Source: Micrococcales bacterium (GTDB lineage: Bacteria > Actinomycetota > Actinomycetes > Actinomycetales > Microbacteriaceae). From it: a stretch of DNA of 64,000 nt. A model generated the notes under the pieces. That model was given only the letters and a program-made list of their open reading frames with translations, was not told the origin of the DNA and did not search any database. Below are positions 44,278 through 52,221 of this stretch, piece by piece (positions within the stretch are counted from its first letter, which is position 1; each line of letters begins with the position of its first letter). The stretch is taken from contig JAFKIY010000003.1 of the NCBI GenBank assembly GCA_017306245.1, positions 124,001-188,000 of the forward strand. Direction: 5' to 3'. The translations under genes were made by a program, and so were the position numbers.

Positions 44278-46425
44278 GTGGCATCACCACTCGACCAGAA
44301 GCTCGGCGGCGTGCTCGGCGCCCGCACGGCGGCCACGTTCGCCAAGGGTTTCGGCATCGAGACCGTCGGGGATCTGCTCACCCACTACCCCCGGCGTTAC
44401 GCCCGCAGGGGGGAGCTCACCGAACTCTCCCACCTGCCCCTCGACGATGATGTCACGATCGTGGCCGAGGTGATCGACGTGCGCGAGCGGCCCATGCGCG
44501 CGAAGAAGGGTTCGCTGCTGGAGGCGCGGATCACCGACGGCAAAGGCATCCTCACCCTCACCTTCTTCAATCAGCCCTGGCGTGCGAAGGACCTGCGCCC
44601 CGGTGTTCGCGGGATTTTCGCAGGCAAAGTGGGCGAGTACCGAGGGAGCCGTCAACTCGCCCATCCCGACTATGAGTTGTTCGAGGAGGACAACCCGGGC
44701 GGGGCGGAGTCGGCAGAGGCCTGGGCGATGAAGCCGATCCCGATCTACCCTGCGACGTCGACCGTGTCGAGCTGGAAGGTGCAAAAAGCGGTCGGCGTCG
44801 CGCTCGACTCACTGGGCGAGCTCGATGACCCGGTGCCGGATGCGGTGCGGAAGTCGCGCGGGCTCCTGCCGTTCACGCGCGCGATCGAACTCATCCACCG
44901 GCCGACCGTGGACGCAGAGTGGCGTGCGGCACGGAAATCGCTGCGGTTCCAGGAGGCGTTCGTGCTGCAGACGGCGCTGCTCGAACAGCGGCAGCGGTTG
45001 AAGGAGCAGGCGGCGACCCCCAGAATCCCGAAGCCCGACGGCCTGCTGGAGCAGTTCGATGCTGCGCTGGACTTCACTCTCACCGCGGATCAGCGCGAGG
45101 TGGGGGAGGCTATCGCGAACGATATCGCCACACCGGAGCCCATGAACCGGTTGCTGCAGGGCGAGGTCGGCTCCGGCAAGACAGTGGTCGCGCTGCGCGC
45201 CATGCTCGCGGTGGCCGATACGGGGGGCCAGTCCGCTCTCCTCGCGCCAACCGAGGTCCTCGCCGGGCAGCACATCCGGTCCATCGTGTCGACGCTCGGA
45301 CCCGACCTGGCCGCGCGAGTGCGGCCGACCCTCATCACGGGGCAGCTGCCGACGGCGGACCGCCGCAAGGCGCTTCTGGCGGCGGTGACCGGCCAGGCGC
45401 AGATCGTCATCGGCACGCATGCCCTCATGAGCGAATCGGTGGAGTTCTTCGACCTCGGACTCGTCGTGGTGGATGAGCAGCACCGGTTCGGCGTGGATCA
45501 GCGCGAGGCGCTCCGCCGCAAGGGCGCGGTGCCTCCGCACGTGCTCGTGCTCACGGCAACTCCGATCCCCCGCACGGTCGCGATGACTGTGTTCGGCGAC
45601 CTCGACATTTCGACGATCGCCGAGTTGCCTGCCGGCCGCATCCCGATCGAGACGTTCGTCGTGCCGTTGGCCGATCGGCCGGGCTGGGAGGGTCGGGTGT
45701 GGGAGCGGCTGTCGGAGGAGCTTGAAAAGGGGCGGCAGGCGTTCGTGGTGTGCCCCGCGATCGATGCGGAGTCGGATGCGGCGCCGGCGGAGCCTGACGG
45801 GCCGGTGCGACCGCTGACGACGGTCGCGGACACGCTCGACATGCTGCGCGCCGACGAGCGGCTCGCGGGCAGGCGCATCGAAGCGTTGCACGGGCGGTTG
45901 ACGAGCGACGAGAAAGATGCGCGGATGCGCGCGTTCGCTGCCGGGGAGATCGACGTGCTCGTGGCGACCACGGTCATCGAGGTGGGGGTGGATGTTCCGA
46001 ACGCGTCCGCGATGATCGTCCTGGATGCCGATCGGTTCGGGGTCTCCCAGCTTCACCAGTTGCGCGGGCGGGTCGGTCGCGGCGACGTGCCGGGCCTCTG
46101 CCTGCTGGTCACCGCCGCAGAGACCGGCACCCCGGCGCGGGAACGCGTCGAGGCGGTGGCGGCGACGCTCGACGGGTTCGAGCTCGCCCAGAAGGACCTC
46201 GAGCTCCGGCAGGAGGGCGACGTCCTGGGCAGCGTGCAGTCCGGACGGCGGTCGAGCCTGCGGCTCCTGCGCGTCGTGAAGGACGGCGACCTGATCCTTC
46301 AGGCGCGGTCGATCGCCGAACAGGTGCTCGCCCAGGATCCGAGTCTTGTTCGCCATCCTGCGCTGCGCGACGCCCTCGAGCGCCGCCTTGACGAGGCGGA
46401 GCGCGACTTCCTCGCCAAGTCCTGA
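44278..46425 (+). CDS. recG: ATP-dependent DNA helicase RecG
   Basis: RecG reverses stalled forks and branch-migrates recombination junctions. The 715-residue protein starts at GTG (MASPLDQKLGGVLGARTAAT); a -10 6 nt before supports it over an ATG 21 bp upstream. It has an N-terminal wedge/OB domain (about 55-150), helicase core with GEVGSGKT (Walker A), DEQHRFGVDQREAL (Walker B), TATPIPRTVAM, and the C-terminal motif VATTVIEVGVDVPNASAM. It ends just before an inverted repeat upstream of coaD. Confidence 0.96.
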   Translation: MASPLDQKLGGVLGARTAATFAKGFGIETVGDLLTHYPRRYARRGELTELSHLPLDDDVTIVAEVIDVRERPMRAKKGSLLEARITDGKGILTLTFFNQPWRAKDLRPGVRGIFAGKVGEYRGSRQLAHPDYELFEEDNPGGAESAEAWAMKPIPIYPATSTVSSWKVQKAVGVALDSLGELDDPVPDAVRKSRGLLPFTRAIELIHRPTVDAEWRAARKSLRFQEAFVLQTALLEQRQRLKEQAATPRIPKPDGLLEQFDAALDFTLTADQREVGEAIANDIATPEPMNRLLQGEVGSGKTVVALRAMLAVADTGGQSALLAPTEVLAGQHIRSIVSTLGPDLAARVRPTLITGQLPTADRRKALLAAVTGQAQIVIGTHALMSESVEFFDLGLVVVDEQHRFGVDQREALRRKGAVPPHVLVLTATPIPRTVAMTVFGDLDISTIAELPAGRIPIETFVVPLADRPGWEGRVWERLSEELEKGRQAFVVCPAIDAESDAAPAEPDGPVRPLTTVADTLDMLRADERLAGRRIEALHGRLTSDEKDARMRAFAAGEIDVLVATTVIEVGVDVPNASAMIVLDADRFGVSQLHQLRGRVGRGDVPGLCLLVTAAETGTPARERVEAVAATLDGFELAQKDLELRQEGDVLGSVQSGRRSSLRLLRVVKDGDLILQARSIAEQVLAQDPSLVRHPALRDALERRLDEAERDFLAKS

Positions 46426-46434
46426 CCCCCGTGT

Positions 46435-46508
46435 GCTTTCATCATTCAGGAGGTGGTGTGACAGATGAGACTGAACACCAGTCACATAACCTTCTGAATG
46501 ATGAAAGC
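46435..46508. repeat. Long imperfect inverted repeat between recG and coaD
   Basis: The outer arms GCTTTCATCATTCAG (46435-46449) and its exact complement (46494-46508) continue inward with AGGT..TGTGAC pairing at about 46451-46462 / 46481-46492, for about 28 paired positions. It is AT-richer than the flanks and could be a terminator, a palindromic mobile unit or an operator before coaD. Confidence 0.75.
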
Positions 46509-46517
46509 CACGGGCGA

Positions 46518-46523
46518 TAGGGT
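46518..46523 (+). promoter_or_regulatory. Leaderless -10 box of coaD
   Basis: TAGGGT lies 6 nt before the ATG at 46530, following the inverted repeat by 10 bp. Confidence 0.4.
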
Positions 46524-46529
46524 TGGGGG

Positions 46530-47024
46530 ATGCACAGGATCGCCGTTGTTCCCGGGTCGTTCGACCCCATCACTCTCGGGCATCTCGATGTGATCGACCG
46601 TGCGGCCGGACTGTTCGACGAGTTGCACGTTCTCGTCGTGCACAACCCGGACAAGACGGCGCTCCTGCCGGTGGCGCAACGGGTGTCGCTCATCGAGAAG
46701 TCCATCGCCGACGCGAAGCTGCCCGACAACATCCGGGTCATGTCGTGGAGCGTCGGACTGCTCGTGGACTACTGCACGGATGTCGGGGCGAGCGTGCTCG
46801 TGAAGGGTGTGCGCTCGCAACTGGATGTCGCGTACGAGACGCCCATGGCGATCGTGAACCGCAACCTCGCCGGGGTGGAGACCATTTTCCTGCTGCCCGA
46901 TCCGGCGCACGCCCACGTGTCGAGTTCGCTCGTTCGCCAGGTGGCGTCGCTCGGCGGCGATGTGAGCCCCTATGTGCCCACAGCCGTATCCGAATATCTG
47001 CAAACCCCTTTCACGGAAAGTTGA
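46530..47024 (+). CDS. coaD: Phosphopantetheine adenylyltransferase
   Basis: It makes dephospho-CoA from 4'-phosphopantetheine and ATP. The 164-residue nucleotidyltransferase has [20 protein letters not shown] (T/HxGH site), [39 protein letters not shown], and [17 protein letters not shown] near the end. The fgd gene starts 2 bp after its stop, so the two are likely cotranscribed. Confidence 0.95.
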   Translation: MHRIAVVPGSFDPITLGHLDVIDRAAGLFDELHVLVVHNPDKTALLPVAQRVSLIEKSIADAKLPDNIRVMSWSVGLLVDYCTDVGASVLVKGVRSQLDVAYETPMAIVNRNLAGVETIFLLPDPAHAHVSSSLVRQVASLGGDVSPYVPTAVSEYLQTPFTES

Positions 47025-47026
47025 CG

Positions 47027-48049
47027 ATGCTCCCCCTGAAACTCGGCTACAAGGCCTCCGCCGAACAGTTCGCACCCCGGGACCTCGTCGAGTACGCGGT
47101 CGCGGCCGAGCGCCACGGGTTCGAGACGGTCACCGTGAGCGACCACTTCCAGCCGTGGCGGCACGAGGGCGGCCACGCCCCGTTCTCGCTCGCGTGGATG
47201 GCGGCGGTGGGGGAGCGCACGAGCACCATCTGCATCGGAACCTCCGTGATGACGCCGACGTTCCGCTACAACCCGGCCGTCATCGCCCAGGCGTTCGCGA
47301 CCATGGGGTGTCTGTACCCCGGACGCATCATTCTCGGGGTGGGCACGGGTGAGGCGCTCAACGAGATCGCGACCGGGTTCCGCGGTGCGGGTGAGCAGGA
47401 CTGGCCCGAGTTCAGGGAGCGGTTCGCCCGGCTGCGCGAGGCGGTGCAGCTCATGCGCCAGTTGTGGTCGGAGGACCGCGTCGACTTCGAGGGGGAGTAC
47501 TATTCCACGCACGGCGCGTCCATCTACGACCGGCCTGACATGCTCGTTCCGGTATACATCGCTGCGGGCGGGCCGGTGGTCGCCCGCTACGCGGGCCGTT
47601 CGGGCGACGGATTCATTTGCACGTCGGGTAAGGGAATGGACCTGTACACGAAGGAGCTGCTGCCAGCCGTCGCGGAAGGTGCCGAGAGCGAAGGGCGCGA
47701 TCCGGATTCCATCGACCACATGATCGAGATCAAGCTCTCCTACGACCCCGACCCGGATGCCGCACTGCAGAACACCCGGTTCTGGGCGCCGCTTGCGCTC
47801 AGCAAGGAGCAGAAGCACGACATCGACGACCCGATCGAGATGGAGAGGGCGGCGGATGCCCTGCCCATCGAGCAGATCGCGTCGCGCTGGATCGTGGGGT
47901 CGGATCCGGATGCCGTGGTCGCCGACATCAAAAAGTACATCGATGCGGGCCTCAACCACCTCGTGTTCCATGACCCGCGCGCGGATCAGCCGCGGTTCCT
48001 CGAGCTGTTCGAGCGCGACATCGCGCCGCGGCTGCGGGCTCTCGCCTGA
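47027..48049 (+). CDS. fgd: F420-dependent glucose-6-phosphate dehydrogenase (LLM class)
   Basis: It oxidises glucose-6-phosphate and reduces coenzyme F420, feeding F420H2-dependent reductases. The 340-residue TIM-barrel has the segment [20 protein letters not shown], highly like mycobacterial Fgd1, plus [20 protein letters not shown] and [15 protein letters not shown]. Its last 55 bases are part of a 56-bp sequence repeated at 50908-50963; the reading frame is intact with the left copy. Substrate assignment rests on similarity to Fgd1; another LLM activity is possible. Confidence 0.87.
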   Translation: MLPLKLGYKASAEQFAPRDLVEYAVAAERHGFETVTVSDHFQPWRHEGGHAPFSLAWMAAVGERTSTICIGTSVMTPTFRYNPAVIAQAFATMGCLYPGRIILGVGTGEALNEIATGFRGAGEQDWPEFRERFARLREAVQLMRQLWSEDRVDFEGEYYSTHGASIYDRPDMLVPVYIAAGGPVVARYAGRSGDGFICTSGKGMDLYTKELLPAVAEGAESEGRDPDSIDHMIEIKLSYDPDPDAALQNTRFWAPLALSKEQKHDIDDPIEMERAADALPIEQIASRWIVGSDPDAVVADIKKYIDAGLNHLVFHDPRADQPRFLELFERDIAPRLRALA

Positions 48050-48050
48050 C
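47995..48050. repeat. 56-bp direct repeat, left copy (3' end of fgd)
   Basis: Identical to 50908-50963, covering the last 18 codons plus stop of fgd and one further base. Flanks differ immediately outside. It marks the left end of a 2.9-kb insertion. Confidence 0.93.
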
Positions 48051-48119
48051 CGGTATCCCGGTATGGCAGCTACCGGGTCGCACGCCGTCCGACGATGGCA
48101 AGCGTGCACGCTCGATTAA

Positions 48120-48704
48120 TTAGTGTGAGGGGTGAATCAGGAATGCCGGAAGGATGGCGTCAACGATCCTGTCGGCCATGGCAGATTCGAGTTCACCGCC
48201 GTTGAGCAACAGGCGATAGTAGACCGCCCCAAACAACAGTTCATGCAGAATTCCCGCGTCAGTTTCCGGCTTTAATTCGCCGCTCGCAACGCCGTCTTGG
48301 ACAATGTCGTGAACAGTGGTGACCCGGAGTGAAATGACTTCGCGATGGTATGCCGCTCCAAGTTCCGGGTCGGTTGCGATGTCTGAAACGAGTCCCTTCA
48401 TGACTTTGCCCATCACAGTGGTGCGCAGGAGCGTAACAGCTCGTTCAAGGACCGCGACAAGTCGAGCCCGCGAGTTACCGTGTTGCTCGACAGCTACAAC
48501 TTCCGCGGTCATCTGCCGTACGACGGCCAACGCAAGCTCCTGCTTCGATCGAAAACGGCGGTAAATTGTCGTCTTTGCGACACCAGTGCGAGCGGATACG
48601 CCCTCAATTGTCAACCCCTTGACACCGTTGTCAGCGAGGATAAGTCGAGCGGTCTCCAGCACAACATCGCGGTGTGCATGGTTCGAGGTCGGGGTACCGG
48701 ACAT
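48120..48704 (-). CDS. TetR-family transcriptional regulator
   Basis: The 194-residue protein has the N-terminal TetR HTH (LILADNGVKGLTIEGVSART GVAKTTIYRRFRSKQELALA, about 19-58) and a helical ligand-binding C-terminus. AAAGGAG lies before the ATG. It is divergent from the membrane-DUF2568-hydrolase unit, and a 20-bp palindrome lies between, so it very likely represses that unit and releases it on binding an unknown small molecule. Confidence 0.92.
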   Translation of the reverse strand: MSGTPTSNHAHRDVVLETARLILADNGVKGLTIEGVSARTGVAKTTIYRRFRSKQELALAVVRQMTAEVVAVEQHGNSRARLVAVLERAVTLLRTTVMGKVMKGLVSDIATDPELGAAYHREVISLRVTTVHDIVQDGVASGELKPETDAGILHELLFGAVYYRLLLNGGELESAMADRIVDAILPAFLIHPSH

Positions 48705-48778
48705 CGCTTGTCAATCTCCTTTGTGGCGGGCAGACGATTTTTAGCCAATTATTCCTCTTGATGACAGGTTGACTCTGA

Positions 48779-48798
48779 GCTACGCTACGTAGCGTAGC
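48779..48798. promoter_or_regulatory. Perfect 20-bp palindrome, candidate TetR operator
   Basis: GCTACGCTACGTAGCGTAGC is fully self-complementary. It lies just after a TTGACT that could serve as -35 (48769-48774), so it would cover the -10 of the rightward promoter. Confidence 0.7.
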
Positions 48799-48877
48799 GA
48801 GTTTTGGCGAATGGCCATATCTTTCACTTCGAAAGAGTGGTCGGCCAATGGGGACTTGTGGGAAGGACACGCGATTC

Positions 48878-49513
48878 ATGTCGCAGATGAATTCAAGCAG
48901 TGGGGGTCGTCGAGTAGTGGCGTCAGTCATCGGAGGGATTGGCGGGGCGGCGTATGTCGTCATCAACTCACTCCAGCTCGGAGTGTCGACATCGATAGCG
49001 CTCGGTGTTCTTGCGATCGGTGCACTTTTGTGGATACTTGCTCGAGCTTGGCAATCGAGGCAAGCTCCAACCGATGCCCGAGCTCGTCGTTTCCACTTCG
49101 GGTTGGCGTATTGGGCAATAGTCGCCCTTGAGGTGGTACTTATCTTTGGTGGACGCGCAGTCATTGCGGGCCCGCTGCAGCAGCCAAGAGCTGTTGTTCC
49201 ATGGCTGAGCCTCGTAGTCGGTCTGCACTTCTTCGCCTTTGTGAAGATCTGGCGAAAGATGATCTACCTTTGGCTCGGCGTCCTCATCACACTGTCTGCA
49301 ATCGTCGCATTCGGTCTGGTCGGCATAGGCGGGACGGACGCCGTGGTGGCGCTGTTCGCGGGCATCATCCCAGGCATGGTCTTGCTTGCCTTCGGGATTA
49401 TCGGCGTTCATTCCTCTCCCGGGCCCGTTGAACCGGCACCAGCACGGCGAGTCAGCCAGGAAAGCGTAGACGACACCGGAGGGCACATCCGGCAGGGCGG
49501 GCATCCGTCATGA
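48878..49513 (+). CDS. Membrane protein of unknown function
   Basis: The 211-residue protein starts MSQMNSSSGGRRVVASVIGG; GGAAGGA sits 10 nt before this ATG, which is preferred over an ATG 30 bp upstream. Six hydrophobic segments are visible (for example VVASVIGGIGGAAYVVIN, IALGVLAIGALLWILA, YWAIVALEVVLIFGG, LWLGVLITLSAIVAFGLV), ending in a hydrophilic tail. No family is recognised. Its stop overlaps the DUF2568 gene by 4 bp. Confidence 0.75.
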   Translation: MSQMNSSSGGRRVVASVIGGIGGAAYVVINSLQLGVSTSIALGVLAIGALLWILARAWQSRQAPTDARARRFHFGLAYWAIVALEVVLIFGGRAVIAGPLQQPRAVVPWLSLVVGLHFFAFVKIWRKMIYLWLGVLITLSAIVAFGLVGIGGTDAVVALFAGIIPGMVLLAFGIIGVHSSPGPVEPAPARRVSQESVDDTGGHIRQGGHPS

Positions 49514-49905
49514 GACCCGCGCAAGTCGTCCTCCTCATGCTCCGTGTTGCCCTGGAGGTAGGCATCGTTTGTGGTTCGGCGTGGTGGGGCTACGTCACCG
49601 GTGGCGGTGGCTGGCTCGGCATCCTCCTCGGTTTCCTCGCCGCAGCAATCGTTTTCGGAATCTGGGGCGCTGTCGATTTCCACCAGGCTGGCAAATACGC
49701 TGAAGCCTTGCGACTAGTGGAGGAACTTGTAATCTCCGGATTGGTGGCATGGGGTCTTGTTTTGATCGCGCAGCTTGGTTGGGGGTTGTCGCTTCTCGCC
49801 TTGTCCATCGTGTACCACGCCGCCGTCTATGCGGTCGGTGAGCGGCTTCTCAAGCCTCGAGGTCAGGATGAATCCAAAGCACGTCAGTCTCAACTGCCAG
49901 TGTGA
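49510..49905 (+). CDS. DUF2568 (YrdB-like) membrane protein
   Basis: The 131-residue protein begins MRPAQVVLLMLRVALEVGIV and has about four membrane segments, with AWWGYVTGGGGWLGILLGFL and FGIWGAVDFHQAG, the DUF2568/YrdB pattern. Function is unknown. It is in the middle of the TetR-controlled unit, coupled to the upstream membrane gene. Confidence 0.8.
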   Translation: MRPAQVVLLMLRVALEVGIVCGSAWWGYVTGGGGWLGILLGFLAAAIVFGIWGAVDFHQAGKYAEALRLVEELVISGLVAWGLVLIAQLGWGLSLLALSIVYHAAVYAVGERLLKPRGQDESKARQSQLPV

Positions 49906-49965
49906 ACAAGCCTGGATAGGAGGGACGCGGTGCCCAGACCGATTCGCACAAGAAAGGACGCAACC

Positions 49966-50808
49966 ATGGACCGAGCAAAATCGGACAGTGGAATTGGCAC
50001 GTCAAACACGACCACCTTTCTGTCGCGCCCAGATGGCCGAATTGCGTATGACCTGGTCGGAGACAATGGACCTCTGGTGGTATGCATGCCGGGGATGGGC
50101 GAGTTGCGAAGCTCATATAGGCATACGTGCCCGGCACTCGCCCAATCCGGTTTCCGCGTCGCGACGATGGATCTTCGCGGCCACGGCGACAGCGACACAA
50201 CATTCTCTGAGTATGATGACGTCGCTGCCGGTAGCGATGTGCTGGCCTTGGTTGAACACTTGCACGGGCCCGCCGTCCTGGTCGGCAACTCGATGAGCGC
50301 AGGCGCTGCCGTTTGGGCGGCGGCGGAGAAGCCAAATTTGGTGAACGGTCTCGTTCTCATTGGTCCGTTTGTGCGAAACGTACCGATGAACCCGCTGCTT
50401 GGCGTGTTTTTCAGGGTGGCAATGAGCGGGCCGTGGGCGAGACGCGTGTGGGTTTCCTATCTGCCTTCGCTTTCGCCGGGAGCGCGCCCGGCTGATTACG
50501 AGGAGCACCGCAAGGCCATCTCAGCGAGCCTCGCGAAGCCAGGACACCGGGCGGCATTTACGGCGACAACGCGGACGAGTCACGCACCCGCAGAAGCACG
50601 ACTTGATCAGGTCAGCACACCTACATTGGTCATCATGGGGACGCGCGACCCCGATTTCCCAGACCCGGCTGCCGAGGCCCGTCATGTGGCCGACAGGCTT
50701 GGTGGCGAAGTCCTCCTCGTTGATGGCGCAGGACATTACCCACACGCGGACTATCCTCAGGTGGTTAACCCCGCGCTCGTCGAATTTCTCAAGAAGACAA
50801 TAAGGTAG
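49966..50808 (+). CDS. Alpha/beta hydrolase
   Basis: The 280-residue protein starts at ATG 49966 after AAAGGACG. It has the alpha/beta-hydrolase order: oxyanion-loop region MPGMGELRSSYRH, DLRGHGDSD, nucleophile elbow LVGNSMSAGAAV (GNSMS, Ser where Gly is usual at the last position), Asp in MGTRDPDFPDP and His in VDGAGHYPHADYP. It is cytoplasmic. With TetR control and two small membrane proteins it may be a detoxification or signalling hydrolase; the substrate is unknown. Confidence 0.9.
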   Translation: MDRAKSDSGIGTSNTTTFLSRPDGRIAYDLVGDNGPLVVCMPGMGELRSSYRHTCPALAQSGFRVATMDLRGHGDSDTTFSEYDDVAAGSDVLALVEHLHGPAVLVGNSMSAGAAVWAAAEKPNLVNGLVLIGPFVRNVPMNPLLGVFFRVAMSGPWARRVWVSYLPSLSPGARPADYEEHRKAISASLAKPGHRAAFTATTRTSHAPAEARLDQVSTPTLVIMGTRDPDFPDPAAEARHVADRLGGEVLLVDGAGHYPHADYPQVVNPALVEFLKKTIR

Positions 50809-50907
50809 TAAAGCTTCGTTGCGTCCACGACAGGTTGGTGGGTGGAAGGTGCAATTGCTCCCACTAGCCCGGTTGTCGGTTTGGTTCTCTTTCGGACGGC
50901 ATTTGCC

Positions 50908-50963
50908 GTTCCTCGAGCTGTTCGAGCGCGACATCGCGCCGCGGCTGCGGGCTCTCGCCTGAC
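50908..50963. repeat. 56-bp direct repeat, right copy (displaced fgd 3' end)
   Basis: Identical to 47995-48050 but without the rest of fgd in front. It is followed after 15 bp by a terminator hairpin, the expected native downstream context of fgd. Confidence 0.93.
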
Positions 50964-50978
50964 GCTCGGGCGGGCGCA

Positions 50979-51023
50979 AGAAAGGGCCGCCACCGGAGCG
51001 GTTTCTCCGGTGACGACCCTTCT
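50979..51023 (+). terminator. Terminator, originally of fgd
   Basis: The stem CACCGGAG/CTCCGGTG (50991-50998/51005-51012) with outer AAAGGG/CCCTTC pairing makes a stable terminator. It is now separated from fgd by the 2.9-kb islet. Confidence 0.75.
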
Positions 51024-51059
51024 GTGCGGGCGGCCGAGGCGGGGCGCGATTGGCACTCA

Positions 51060-51338
51060 TCATCTCTGCGAGGAGAGCATGCCGTAGTGCATCCGCTCGG
51101 CCGCGAGTTCGCGGATCAGCCTGTCGCGGTTCAGCCGCAGCTGGTCTGCCCGACTCTCATGCGACGGGATCGCCCGCGGCCGGCGGCTCCACGCCACGAG
51201 CTGGACGCCGACGAACAGTGCGACCCGGTCGACGAGGCCGACGCGCCTCGCGGCGGGGTGCCGCACCAGCTCGCGCCGTACGTCCTGCACAGCGGGCGGC
51301 GGCGCGAGTTCCTGCACCTGCTGATGTGGTGATTCCAT
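51060..51338 (-). CDS. Small protein of unknown function (92 aa)
   Basis: It starts MESPHQQVQELAPPPAVQDV with AAAGGAAA 5 nt before. A Pro/Gln-rich N-terminal part is followed by a short hydrophobic stretch (RVGLVDRVALFVGVQLVAWS) and a basic helix (LRLNRDRLIRELAAERMHYG). The hydrophobic part is probably a membrane anchor or amphipathic helix. No family is recognised. A 22-codon frame with a strong ribosome site lies 261 bp upstream on the same strand and may belong to the same transcript. Confidence 0.6.
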   Translation of the reverse strand: MESPHQQVQELAPPPAVQDVRRELVRHPAARRVGLVDRVALFVGVQLVAWSRRPRAIPSHESRADQLRLNRDRLIRELAAERMHYGMLSSQR

Positions 51339-51599
51339 GGTGATTTCCTTTACTGGGATGGCGACGAGTGCGCGCACCGTTGCTGTCGCAACGGCGCACT
51401 GCGCCGCCGATGGTGCCGCGCAGGTCAGGTGACCTGGCGACGGGTGGTGCGGTGGGTGCCGAAAGGATTCGACGGTCCCGCCGCGGGTGGATGACCGGTG
51501 CCGGGGGCGAGCTAACGTGCCCGTGGCGCCAGACGCGTCAGCGCCGACGTGAGGGCCGCAGTGCTGCCACCACAGTCCAGCGCTGTGCAGCGATGCCGG

Positions 51600-51668
51600 T
51601 CAGGCGGGGAGCGCGCCGACGAGGCCGGCGGTCGTACGGGAGATTCCCGTCAGAGATGTAGTGAACAC
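51600..51668 (-). CDS. Possible 22-aa peptide with strong ribosome site
   Basis: A GTG-started frame MFTTSLTGISRTTAGLVGAL PA is preceded by AAAGGAGG at 5-nt spacing, the best Shine-Dalgarno in this region. It may be a leader peptide of the 92-aa gene or a small hydrophobic peptide. The 261 bp between it and that gene show no other frame that I trust. Confidence 0.4.
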   Translation of the reverse strand: MFTTSLTGISRTTAGLVGALPA

Positions 51669-51776
51669 GCTGGCCTCCTTTCGTTTGTTGCGCGGGTTAC
51701 ACCGTACTGCTCGCGCGGCGGTGCCCGCAACGCGTTCCGGCGCAAACTCGAGGGGAGTTATGCATCCGTTATTCCC

Positions 51777-51782
51777 TAGACT
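51777..51782 (+). promoter_or_regulatory. Leaderless -10 box of the PLDc_N gene
   Basis: TAGACT lies 7 nt before the ATG at 51790, supporting this start over upstream in-frame codons. Confidence 0.5.
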
Positions 51783-51789
51783 CCTCAGT

Positions 51790-52179
51790 ATGTCCGTCGT
51801 GTTTTCTGTCTTCGTCGTGATGCTCATGGTTGGCGCCCTCGTCGACATGATCACCCTGGACGCCTCCCGGGTGAAGTATTTGCCGAAAATGGCGTGGATC
51901 ATCATCGTGATCCTGATCCCCCTGATCGGCGGCATTCTCTGGTTCATCATCGGCCGCGAGTACCAGCCGCGTGCCGGCCGGGGCACCGTCGGGGATCCGC
52001 GCCGGTGGGCGAAACCCGACCCCGCGCAGGCCCAGCGTTCCGACCTCAGCGTGCGGGACGCCGAAGCCGAGCTCGCCGCGCTCGATCGGGAGATCGCGGC
52101 GCACGATCGGGCTGAGCGCATCCGCAAGCTCGAAGCCGAACTCGAGGAGAAACGGCGCAGGAAAGGCTCGGCGGGGTGA
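51790..52179 (+). CDS. PLDc_N-domain membrane protein
   Basis: The 129-residue protein has two membrane segments (about residues 2-20 and 35-55: MAWIIIVILIPLIGGILWFI) with the PLDc_N pattern ending IGREY, followed by a charged coiled-coil-like tail (AEAELAALDREIAAHDRAER). PLDc_N is the transmembrane N-terminus of cardiolipin synthases, but here no phospholipase D domain follows; such stand-alone proteins are common in actinobacteria. Confidence 0.85.
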   Translation: MSVVFSVFVVMLMVGALVDMITLDASRVKYLPKMAWIIIVILIPLIGGILWFIIGREYQPRAGRGTVGDPRRWAKPDPAQAQRSDLSVRDAEAELAALDREIAAHDRAERIRKLEAELEEKRRRKGSAG

Positions 52180-52209
52180 TGCGCGTCGGCGTCGGCGGAC
52201 GTAATCCGC

Positions 52210-52215
52210 GACAAT
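52210..52215 (+). promoter_or_regulatory. Leaderless -10 box of the second LLM gene
   Basis: GACAAT lies 6 nt before the GTG at 52222; it supports this start and a leaderless LLM-cofE transcript. Confidence 0.4.
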
Positions 52216-52221
52216 AGACCC

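Larger units (their letters stand above)
47995..50963. mobile_element. 2.9-kb islet inserted at the 3' end of fgd
   Basis: Two identical 56-bp copies of the fgd 3' end bracket four genes: TetR, two membrane proteins and an alpha/beta hydrolase. The right copy is directly followed by a strong terminator in the fgd direction, so it is the displaced native gene end. The cargo looks less GC-rich than the flanks. No integrase or transposase is inside, so it was moved in trans, has lost its recombinase, or arose by another duplication event. Confidence 0.72.

Noticed and set aside
51368..51661. 97-residue Arg-rich plus-strand frame
   Set aside because: No ribosome site, Arg-rich shadow composition, and it opposes the strong minus-strand ribosome site at 51668.
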